A stretch of DNA of 64,000 nucleotides from assembly GCA_004369045.1 (NCBI GenBank), contig ML213505.1, positions 1,030,591 to 1,094,590 on the forward strand, given 5' to 3'. Position numbers and translations under genes: made by a program. Source of the DNA: Heliocybe sulcata (taxonomy: Eukaryota; Basidiomycota; Agaricomycetes; Gloeophyllales; Gloeophyllaceae). The notes below the pieces were generated by a model. That model saw only the letters and a list, made by a program, of their open reading frames with translations, ran no database searches and was not told the DNA's origin. Position 1 is the first letter of the stretch. Each line of letters begins with the position of its first letter. Of this stretch, positions 47,101-57,525 are shown one piece after another.

Positions 47101-48899
47101 CCTTGCATCCCATGAGCGTCTTCTCGAGCGCGAAGCCGAAGAATTGGTCCGATCCTAGTGCATAGCATCCATGACGTTGCCACGCCTTGTTTGACATCAT
47201 GGCCTGACGGCCATACAAGTAGTTGGAGGCGGTCGTATCGTAGATGTAGAAGTTCTGCTCCTCTCCATAGAAGAGCAGGGGAACACCAGGCATGACCATC
47301 GACGCCAGGAATGTACCGATGACGCCCTTTTGAGTACCATTCTCCAGGCCAGGCCAACGGAAGACATCGAAGTTGCTAGTGCCGTACATGTGTCTCGGAT
47401 CTACCACCCCAGTCTGCGAGTTGATGAAGTCGTCATTGACGAACATCTGATTCCACGCAGTGACGAAGTTGGTGTCAACATCGAACGCGACCTGCAAATT
47501 ACCGTCCAATCCCAAGAAACGCTCGAGGGACCGGTAAAACGAATAATGGAAGGCGTTACCATCTATACCGTTCAGCGGCGCGTCACGAAGGAAGTATTGG
47601 TTATCGTCGGATGTCAGATTCGCTGCCGCCAAGAATCCGGGCGGCAACATAGTCGGTGTACGCCCACGACCGCTAAAGTAGACTTCTAAATATGCCTTCG
47701 GGAAAAAAGAGCCTCTTTCACTCACATGTACAGCGATCCGAAGGTATCACCACCGGTAACCTCGCCGGTGATATAGAAGTTCTTTTTGCCCAGATTGGCG
47801 GCGCAGGCTCTTGTGCTACTGGTCCAATCGGCTAAGGCATCGACAGTCACTTGCGTTGACTTATCGATACGGATAGCGTCGATATCCAGAGCAGTGATAG
47901 CCAAGCAGGCGAAGTTTTTCAGCTTTGCCATGACCTCTGGCTTCCATTCCCTCAGACGATCCTGCACTGAGGCAAATTTTGCCAATTGACGCTGCCAATC
48001 GGGGTGAACACCGAAAGCCTCCATGTCACCATACTGGTCAAAGTCGGATTCCAAACAGCCGTCTGCTGAAACGCTGACCACCGTACCATCGTCCTGCCAG
48101 AAGGTGGGCAACGTGCAGGAAGCGTTCCGGTCGTTGATGATGTCGAAATCCTTGTACTCGGTGAAATTCCACGGAGTGTACAGAGGATGCTTCCAGACTG
48201 CCCCGTGCTCGTTCAGATCGAAGGGAGTTGATGTATTGAGATAGCTGAAGAGGAATCAGTAAAACGCAGATTTTATGTTCCGATAATCACTGACCCGTCA
48301 AAGCCCACGAGGTCACCCATGGTGCCGACTGTGAAGTCAGCCATAATGTACATTCCTCGGGCATGAATCTCGTCAATTGTCGTGACCCAGTCATCGATAG
48401 TACCCCAGTGCGGATCCAGAACGGTGAAATCCAGGGGCGAGTAACCTGCGCGGCGTTAGACTGCGACTGCATGGCAACCGAGCACAAACTTACTGTCGGC
48501 TTGCCAGATCATGTTCAGAAAGGGGGTACCGGAGATGAAGATACCTCTGATACCCATGCCATATAGATAATCCAGCTTGGCGACCATACCCTTCAGATCA
48601 CCACCGAACCGCAATTGCGTCTCCCTCCAATCCTGCTCGAACATGGTTTGGAAGTAGTCATTATTGGAGGGATCTCCATCCGCAAACTTGTCCATTAGGA
48701 TGGTATAGAATGGAACCGCTCGCCAATTGGTCGGCGAGGGTGTGTACGTGGTATTACTGCGCGTGGTCTTGTACTCCGTAGGAGACTGGGCATCTTTGTT
48801 GGTATTGAGATTATATTCGGTGAGGTCATCCCGGTATGGCGAGGCGCTTGCTAATGTAGCAAACGACAGAAGGTAGGCGAGAGCGGTATGGAACCGCAT
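41146..48899 (-). CDS. AGS1: Cell-wall alpha-1,3-glucan synthase
   Basis: This is a large plasma-membrane enzyme that makes the alpha-1,3-glucan of the cell wall. The start at 48899 gives a signal peptide ([19 protein letters not shown]). The extracellular GH13-like domain follows with [35 protein letters not shown], the catalytic-region motif [11 protein letters not shown] and [12 protein letters not shown], then [11 protein letters not shown] transmembrane segment near 45430 ([19 protein letters not shown]) leads to the cytosolic GT5 glycogen-synthase-like domain. It reads [54 protein letters not shown] and [21 protein letters not shown] long linker is followed by a multi-pass C-terminal region (41150-42760) with segments such as [19 protein letters not shown]. 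The last residues are [12 protein letters not shown]. The order signal, GH13, TM, GT5, multi-TM is complete, and the size of roughly 2,300-2,400 residues is normal. Confidence 0.95.
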
Positions 48900-50578
48900 G
48901 CTAGAGTAGCGTCGACGAGCAAAGGAGGGTGCGAGTTGTGCGTATTCGAAGACTTTATGGTCGTCTCGGGACCAAGCAAAGAGCGAAAGAAGAGAATACT
49001 CGCAGCGGCCAACCCAGGGCAATTACAAGAGAAATGTGGAGAAAAGGGAGGTCGCTGAGCGTACGACGTGCAGAGGGAGACGGCAAAAGGTACGCTGCCT
49101 CGCTTTATTGGTTCGAAAGTCCGGGCCCTGGGTCCGTGGGAACTCTTTTCTAGGCACCAGACCACTCCCACGACGGCCATCCCTCCTTTGGGTGCGACAA
49201 GTCCCGCCTCCCAAGCCAACTCAACTGTCCTGGAAAAACATATCTTTGATCGTAGCCATACAGTCACCTGCAATAACATAACTTATCGACGCTCAACGCT
49301 CATTAACAGCTTTCATTGGCAGCTTGCAGAATGACCGCTTTACTAACGTTCTCGGGGATGCACGCCCGTGCCACATCCGGCCTGGATACAGTCAGCGACC
49401 CGTCGCACTTGCAACCGCTCCCCCCGGAGCGCCTTAAGGCCTTAAGCTTAAGTATTGCTAGGCCTCTGCGTCATTGCGCATTCTTGTAGTGATCTGCGAG
49501 GTTTCTCCTCTGGTAGCAAGAATACGATCCAGTCGGCTCCTTCGAGGCTTACGCCTTCTGACATCGACTGCAACCCATTGTGGCCGCGTGTTCGTGCTGT
49601 GTATACAGGATTGACGCATACCACTACAAGAATAGAGACACGATGCCTAGTCTGGGAAGCCGGCTGCGAATATAAACAATACGACACGCCGAGTAGGCTA
49701 CTCAGGGTATACCTCGTTGGATGTCGCTCGTGTTGCGTTCTTATAGGAGTTTGAGATTGTCGGAGAGTCGGCATGATATGGCTCCGGCTTCTTCGAACTT
49801 CTGGCAACGCACTGTATCTTCTTCTGATACCTGTAACTCGTACCCACCTCGACATCAGATGGAACACTGTCTCGCGATGGGCATCATTGATGAAACGCCA
49901 CGGTTCGCCACTTTGCCACCGCCGGCATGATTCAACCTCACGTCAAGCTCAGTGCGCCCACTGCAATAAGCCCAGGCATGCTCTGTAGTCAGGCCTGTTT
50001 AGAATCAATCTGGATTACAGTCCAAAGAGACAGTCTCCCTGCCTTTTTTCGAGACGATAACAGTGGGTAAGAATCAGCCACAATCCGGATTAGGAAAGGA
50101 ATAACTGTATAAGGAAATCTCTCCCTGCGCCCCCTAATTAGCGTCAGGGCGGGGAGATATTGAGGGAGAATGCAGAAGTCCGTGCTCATAGTCACTCTCA
50201 GACGCAGCTATTTCCTCCTCGTCGGCTTGGGCACTGTCGCTCGGTGACCGTCTGGTCTGTTCCCTCTCTTCCGCTTTCACTCGCTTGTACGAATCGTTAT
50301 TGTTGGAACCGTCCGGACGGTCGCAGTTTGTTCTCCGTTCGATTTCATCAGAACCGGACGCGCCTGTACCGACACCCTTGTTAATCGCGGGAGCAGGATA
50401 TCCCTGTCTATCTGACTCTTGTACCACCCACGACAACCTCTACGATATCCCTGTTTGGAGCTATACCTTGCCTTGACGCGTAGTCGAGCGCCATTGGCCT
50501 ATCTCTCCGAACAGGTACGTACTTTCGCCCTGGCTTGGCGCAGCTGAACGCTGGGACTAAAGAGAGTCATTCAGCACG
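48900..50578. promoter_or_regulatory. Large divergent intergenic region, glucan synthase/STE11
   Basis: At 1,679 bp this is by far the longest gap in the window and must serve two divergent genes. It contains three CTTAAG hexamers at 49433-49452, two of them forming a perfect 14-bp palindrome. It also has weak open frames on the minus strand (49448-49867 and 50134-50436) without recognisable homology. No RNA gene was seen. The length would fit heavy regulation of the cell-wall synthase or an unannotated transcript. Confidence 0.55.
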
Positions 50579-53500
50579 ATGATGACAGCAAATGCCAGCC
50601 ACATGAATGGCTTTGAAGGCTCTTCGCAGTCTGTCTCTCAGACCTCTTCCCCGACATCGCCTTCCGCCTCATATCACAGCTATTCTCATACCGCACCCGC
50701 CATCTCCGCCAGCAATGCCCGCTCTGTCCAAGAGTCCTCCAGACCCGGTACCCCCTCATCCGCTTCAAACGGACCAAGTCTTGAACCGCCATCCGGAACT
50801 TCATTCTCTGAGTTCATCTCTTCATGGTCCGACGCACACGTCGCGCGTTGGTTGACCGACGTAAAGTGCGAACGTCACGCCTCCACGTTCAGAGCGAACG
50901 ATATACGAGGAGATGTGCTCCTTGAGCTCGATCAGAGTACTCTGAAGGAGATGGGTGTATCCAGTATCGGAGATCGGCTGAGGATAATCAACGCGGTAAA
51001 GGCATTGAGGCATAAAAGCTCCTCCCGTGCATCCACATTCGTGTCACACAGCCGAGACAGCTCCATCAACGGAAGCGGATCTTACGCTACATCCCCCAAC
51101 TCCCGTCACCCGTCCAGGCGTCTCGAAGCCGGGCGCCCCGCTCCTTTGCAACTCTCTGGCAATCCCGTTCCGAAGGGCCTACCTCAGCTCATTCGTGATC
51201 CTAATCCTCCACCGGACTCGGCAAAATCGACGAGACCCCTGCCCTTCTCGCGCTCAGCCGAACCGTCTTCCACAGGCGGCGGCACTGCCCCTCCTTCCCG
51301 ACCTAACACGAACCTCCCCCCTGCTGCTCCCCCTCCAGCTGGCAAACCTCCCCCGCCTCCACAGACGCGGAGTAACTCCCGGGACCTGCGTACTCTTTCG
51401 GGGCGCAAGACGCCCACGTCGCAAAGCGCGGTTCCATCGTATGTGAACCAGCCCTTGCCTCAACCGCCGCTGAACCACAGTTTGCTGACCCCGCCAACTA
51501 CTGGCGCACAATGGGCCGGCGGCTATGGCCTACCTTCAGACCCGCGGCCTGGTAATCTGGGCGGGAAAACCCCGACGAGGTCGACATCGCCCTTGCAGAA
51601 TGTCCCCGGACGAGACGCGAGTCGTTCTCCTAACCCGAGTCATACCAGAACCTCGTCTTTAGCAAACTCGAATGGATTGTCCGCGCGTCCGGCTACAAAT
51701 GGCGGTCATCCATATGCATCATCCCAGAGCCAAGTCCTGCCAGTGCCGTCCGCGCAACTCGCCCACAATCTTTCTCCCATAGCGGAATCTTTCGTTTCTC
51801 ATATTAGCTCAACATCCTCCAGTACACCATCACCGCCCACAGCGCCTTTTACCGTCGGACGGGGTCCCTTCGGCAGGCCTCACACTCCATCACATACTAC
51901 AGCGCCCTCGCTGGACGACTTGAGGCGAAAACTTGTCAAGTTCACGCTGGCTGACGAGAATATTTCGCGGACTGTGGATGTCTCTGACTGCGCAGGCGGT
52001 GTTGAGGTGCTTGAGAAGGTTTTGAGGAAGTTTGGGAAGCTCGGATCTAAGAAGCTGGATCAAGACAGCCTCATGGAGCTTGTAGAGTCTGTGGACGGCG
52101 GCTTGGTTCTGGACGGCTGGGCAGTGTTCTTGGACTGGGGTCAGGATGACGAGACAGGTCTGTACTTACACGTTAGCATCCTCTATCCTGTCGATCATTA
52201 TTAACATCTGACTGTAGCGAGGCCTCTGTCCGAAGCTGCGCTTTTGTCTGTATGCCATGCTGACCCCGACGATCCTGCTCGACAGCGCGGTCTCACTGTA
52301 CGTCGGACTGGCAAGGCTAAACGTTCCAAACAAATGGCGCATATATACAGCGAGCAGTCGGTCACAAGTAGCCCGACCACGTCCCTTTTCAGCTCGAACA
52401 GGCCGTCAACGGATGAGGAAGAAGGGAGCAGTCATCTTTCTCCGTCAGATGCGAGGCCTCCGGAAGCACAGCGTGTCTTCAACAAGCGTGCAAGCTCTAT
52501 CAGTGTACTTAGCGGTCTCGGGGTCAAGGATCCTGAGAAGGTCTTGGACCCTCCTCCGTCTCCCTCTAATGGCGGGAGGAAGTCGCCTGCGAGTATCAAT
52601 AACAAAAAGGGACCGTCAAAGTTGCGAAATTTCTTTGGGCAGAGGCCTCCGAGCGAGCTTATCACGAGCCACTTGCCAGAGTACTTCCCCTTCACGGAGA
52701 AGAAGGTATTGCAGCGTACTGCGAGAAACAGTATGTTACGGAAACGAGACAGCACTGCGTCTTTTGCTACACAGCCGCACTCTCGCTTCAGTGTCAGTAC
52801 GATGGGCTCTCAGCGAAGATCTATGTCGCCGTCGAGAGCTTCGATCTCCTCGCCTCCTCCGGTGCCGGAGAAGTCTTCTGAGTACTTGTCTGCGTTGCAA
52901 ACACCTAGGTCGGAGGACCCTCCCCGCCTATCATTGTCCACCGAGGACGGACAGTCCTTCGACCTACACCCAGAGCAGCAGAAGCCCAAATCGAGACGTG
53001 ATTCGAAGCCTCTCTTGCCTCCCGTGGATCTCTCTTCAGAGTCGTTCGCAGAGTCCATGGAGAGTCTCACGTCGCCCGGATTGGAGACTGACTCGATGTC
53101 GCAGTCGCAGTCCAGGCTTTCCAGGAGGATGAGCTACATCACCGAATTGCGGAGCAAGAAGGACATCTCTGATACGGCCAGCTTGATGACTGTAGACGAG
53201 ATCACAGCGGAAGTCGAGAACCGCAGGATGAGCAAGGCTTTCCCGGTGGAGAGTGCGGAAGACTGGACTCAGGTTGGGTCGGAAGGGAGCGAAGAGGAGG
53301 AGGAGGAGTCTGATGAATCTTCTGAGGTAACTGTTGAAGTCGAGGAGGCAGAGGAATTGGAGGAGGAAGACGAAGGGGAAGGGGAAGGGGAGGAAGGGGA
53401 GGAAGAAGTAGACGAATCTGCGAAAGCCCTGATGTCGAATGGAGGTATGTTTCTTGGTTTTTTATTTTCTAACCTTCTATTCATTGGTCTATTCCTTTAG

Positions 53501-54500
53501 TGAAGCGCATCAAGTGGATAAAGGGTGCCCTTATCGGCGCCGGCTCGTTCGGAAAAGTTTATCTTGGGATGGATGCATCCAGCGGCACGTTGATGGCGGT
53601 GAAGCAAGTGGAACTTCCGAAGAGCTCAGGCCCCAACGAGCAGCGGAAGCGAAGCATGCTGGATGCTCTCGATCGTGAAATTGAGCTCCTCAAAACGTTA
53701 CAGCACGAAAATATCGTGCAGTACCTTGGTCAGTATATACGCGTCGTATTTTTCAGCAGTCTAATGGCCCTCTAGATTCATCCGCCGACGAGGAGTTCTT
53801 GAATATCTTCCTGGAGTACGTGCCTGGTGGTTCAGTTGCTGCATTACTCCGGGAGTACGGCTCCTTCGAAGAAATCTTGGTCAAGAAGTTCGTTAGCCAG
53901 ATCGTACAAGGGTTGAACTACTTGCATGGGCGGGATATCGTGCACCGCGATATCAAAGGTGCTAATATCCTGGTCGACAACAAGGGTGGCGTCAAGATCT
54001 CGGATTTCGGTATCTCGAAGAAAGTCCAAGATAGTGCGTGAATTATGCTGCCCAATATGTGATGTTCCATTGACTATGACTCCATAGACCTGTTGGGTAC
54101 TGGTGGTGGCCGTGGACCACGCATATCTCTCCAAGGCTCCGTATTCTGGATGGCACCTGAAGTAGTCAAACAGTCCGCACATACCATCAAAGCTGATGTC
54201 TGGAGCCTCGGCTGTCTGATCGTCGAGATGTTGACTGGAGAGCATCCCTTCCCTCAACTGAATCAAATGCAGGCCATATTTAAGGTCGGTAAATGATAAG
54301 AGAATCAGAAGTTCACAACTAATTAGATGTCTTAGATCGGGCAATCTGCGAAACCTACCATTCCACCAGACATCTCTGCGGAGGCCGCAGACTTTCTGCA
54401 ACGCACGTTCGAGCTTAACCATGAGGCCCGGCCAACAGCTGGAGAGCTGCTTGAGCATCCATGGATAGCGCAGGATTCATCCGCTAAAGTTAATTCATGA
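50579..54500 (+). CDS. STE11: MAP kinase kinase kinase Ste11
   Basis: This is the MAPKKK of mating, filamentation and osmotic pathways. The start at 50579 ([16 protein letters not shown]; the second ATG is equally possible) opens a serine/proline-rich region. The SAM domain lies near residues 80-150 ([40 protein letters not shown]). A proline-rich linker follows ([15 protein letters not shown]). The RA-like domain is near residues 445-530 ([35 protein letters not shown]). A long regulatory stretch ends in an acidic run at about 53280-53420. The kinase domain begins [20 protein letters not shown] and has AVKQVELP, the catalytic [20 protein letters not shown], the activation segment [15 protein letters not shown] and [14 protein letters not shown]. 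It ends [14 protein letters not shown]. All kinase residues are present. About six introns; about 1,190 residues. Confidence 0.95.
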
Positions 54501-54642
54501 CATCTCTTCTAGTTCGGGTCAGCAAGTTTATTTTATGTGGACTGGACGCTTTTTACATAATCCTCGGTCTGTATGTTTGTAGAAGCCGCATCCGTACGTT
54601 ACATTGTATGATAGAGTGCACTCTTCCCCGGTCATAATACAC

Positions 54643-57065
54643 CTATGACTCTTCCTGCTCGCGTTTTCGCTTGTTGCTCGTGGTCGCCTTGGTACCCGGT
54701 CCCCAGTAGGCTGCAGGATTCTGCTGATAGCGGACCAATTTTACCTTGGCTGAGGGAGTTACTGAGGCCGGGTGATGCTTGAAATTGGCCTCGAATCTGA
54801 CCCAAGGATATGAGCGGTGCATGGGACTTATAAGAGAGCATACCTTGGCTGCTTCGCGAGGAGTAGATGCGCAGTGGACTTTTCCGACATGTTTTCCATC
54901 TTTACGGGATGCGATTTGACCCAGCCCCGGAAGATATCATGCACATCTTGGCGGCTAGCAGTTGTCTTCAATGATCCTGGACAGGCGTGTGATCTCGAGA
55001 TGCTATGGCCAGCGTGGAGCAACGCAGAGCTGGAAATCAAATAGTCTCAGAACCCGGAGGACTGAACGGAGTTAGGCGACAGTACGCACGCAACTTCATC
55101 TAGAGAAGGGCAAGTACAGTGGAAGAAGCCGGCTATTCTCGCAGGAGTAAAATAGAACGGTTGAGGCAGTTCCTTTCCACTTGTAAGGTTACAATCTCAT
55201 GAAGACAGCAGCTGCTCGACCTCACCTCTTTTGCCACTGTCAACATACCCTTCATGCGAGTAGTAGTGCCAAATTGGTCTGGGTTTGCTTCTAGATGTTC
55301 GAGTACTTTTTCAACATACCCCATATCATGGAGAGGGCCGGACCACATCGGTCCTGCGACCTAAGAGCATCGTGTTAGACAATCAGACTGGATATAAGTG
55401 AGGTACGCCTTACATGCAGCACGCCGTCGCACTCGGTGCATCGTTCTGGAGCGGCTGGGCCTGCCTGCGTCTTAACCTGCACATCAACATTGCCCGTCTT
55501 TTCGTTCACACGCTCCAAGAGCTTTGCAAGAGGCTGTTCGTAGAAAGATTGGCACCGCGTGCAAATGTAGTACGTAGCTGTCTTGCTGGATAATGCAGGT
55601 GGACACGGTTAGGCGATGATGAAAATAAGAAAAGCGGGCGATGGATGCGTACGTAGCAGCTTTCTTCACCTCGATGGCCTGGAATTTGATCTTGACAAAT
55701 ATACGGACATAGAAGTCGATTGACAACGATAAGAGCGGCTGGATGTAGCGCCCGTAGCGGGCCGCGGACGTGGATATTGTATGGAGTACTAGTCGTAAGG
55801 CCTATAGTCCACATTAGCTGGCCAGTGTTGCAGAGAGGAAGATGGCACGTGCAGCTTCATGGCAGTACTCTGCCTTCACGGGTATGCCGCCATAGTTGGA
55901 GAAGCTTTCCATGGCTGAGTTACGACTTTCAGAAGCATGATAGAGAGTATTACCATTTCTCTGGGTAATTCGTTGTAGCCAGGACGGACAGATCAGTGCA
56001 CGTGACGCACAGAAGACCTAAGAATTTAAATCAGTTGCGCTGCCTCAGAGAAAATCCACCTGTTGAATGTTTGCTGACCTCCATCTCTCACGCACTGCAC
56101 CGCTCCATCGATGAACGGTGCAGCTGTACCATACGGATCCAGATCAACCACGTCAACACGGTCCTTATCCGAGCGATGGTTATACAGCAGCGCGCTAGTG
56201 CTTGGTCGTGAGCGGCTTTTCACCCTAAAAGCTGGGGTATATTCATACCATGCGTCCCCCTCGTTCACTCTCACTTTGCCCAGACGACGCTTTCGGGGGC
56301 CACCGTCGGTTAAATGGTCTGATCCGTCAGGTGCTACATCTGGGGATAGATTTTCTTGCGGTCCTAAGCCGTTGATATTGATGTTTCGCTGCATAGCTTC
56401 CACAGCCGACGGCGACAAGTCATTCGCAATAACATGCCTGCAAACCTGAATTAGACCCTGCCATTTAACTGCTTCGCGGGCGGCGGCTTCTACGGATGAT
56501 ACGTACTTGACAAGAGGGATTTCTTTCGCGTAGCGGATAGATCTCAGACCAGTTGCTGAAAGCGCTTCGAGGATCTCAATATTATACGGTCGATACTATA
56601 TTGCCAGACATTCATGTATCCAGCAGATATGCATGTTACAAGATAAATACCTCTGGAACCTTGGAGCTGCTGTTCTCCAAGACTGAGTTCTCGATAGATG
56701 GGCCGTCTCCCTCGCCACCCTCTGCACGAGTGCCTGAGCCGCTGATGCCATCGGACGGCTTCAATTCTGGTTCAGACAATCCTCCAGCTTCGTATACATC
56801 TGGATCGTAAATGCTCACTTTTCGCCTTGTTTTGCTGAGACTCGGCCTTGTTAGCTTTGAACTCTTGCTTCCTGCGCCATTTAGCTTCCTTCTCGCGATT
56901 CAATTCCTCACTATAAACCCTGATACACGCAACGCTCATGTCGCGGTTGAACTCCTGGACAGGATTCAGAAACGCTTCATTGGATGAAGGGAGCAGGATA
57001 GAAGCGCTGTTTTCGGTATGCAGAGTAAATCCTTCCGGGACAGTGATCGACGGCTGAGAGCTCAT
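54643..57065 (-). CDS. TRM1: tRNA (guanine26-N2)-dimethyltransferase
   Basis: Trm1 makes m2,2G26 in nuclear and mitochondrial tRNAs. The start at 57065 gives MSSQPSITVPEGFTLHTENS. The conserved N-terminal block reads FLNPVQEFNRDMSVACIRVY. The SAM domain includes SAVEAMQRNININGL and VDVVDLDPYGTAAPFIDGAV, with DPYG as the catalytic motif. A Cys-rich part follows (CTRCQSFYEQ, CTECDGVLHVAGPMWSGP), and the C-terminal domain reads LLHAGHSISRSHACPGSLKT and VHDIFRGWVKSHPV. The tail ends NKRKREQEES, a probable nuclear signal. A lysine-rich insert (KANKAESQQNKAK) is present near residue 60. Many short introns. It runs convergent to STE11 with 142 bp between stops; about 620 residues. Confidence 0.92.
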
Positions 57066-57525
57066 TTCTCGAAGGCCTATAGTAGATTTTGGGCGAAGGT
57101 AGACCCAGAACGTCCGAGTGTGGTGATGCCTGAAGTTTCGCAGAAGCCGAAAGGAAGAGCAGCGAGAGCTGATAAATTTCGTCCAAGAGTATGTGGACGA
57201 AAGCTTCATGCTCCAATTGCCTCGGTGACTTGATGATGCCCGGAGCCACACTAGAGGCCACACACAAGCCACACATGTAAGTACGTACACTAGCCCCACA
57301 GCCCGTTACTTGTCATGAACGGACAAATGCATCATCAGACATGGGCTAACGCATTTTGCCTTTTCAAAATGCAATCTATATTGCCTTCCGGTACATTAAC
57401 AATATACTACGTATTAATCTGCAATAACGAGTGTAATGTGTCAGGAGAGTCCTTGTAGTACAACTCGATATGAACCGTCCCAAGCGGTCCATTGTCTATA
57501 TACAAACAGTGAGATCATACTCGAG
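57066..57525. promoter_or_regulatory. TRM1 promoter / ferric reductase 3' region
   Basis: This 460-bp gap separates two genes in tandem. It should contain the ferric reductase 3' UTR and the TRM1 promoter. No gene-like frame with recognisable content was found. Confidence 0.5.

Noticed and set aside
49110-49140. GGTTCGAAAGTCC resembling a tRNA T-arm upstream of the glucan synthase
   Set aside because: No acceptor, D or anticodon stem could be formed with the preceding 60 bases.
49448-49867. 139-codon minus-strand frame in the AGS/STE11 gap
   Set aside because: The composition is random-like (many R, S and T without any pattern), with no recognisable domain and no sign of splicing.
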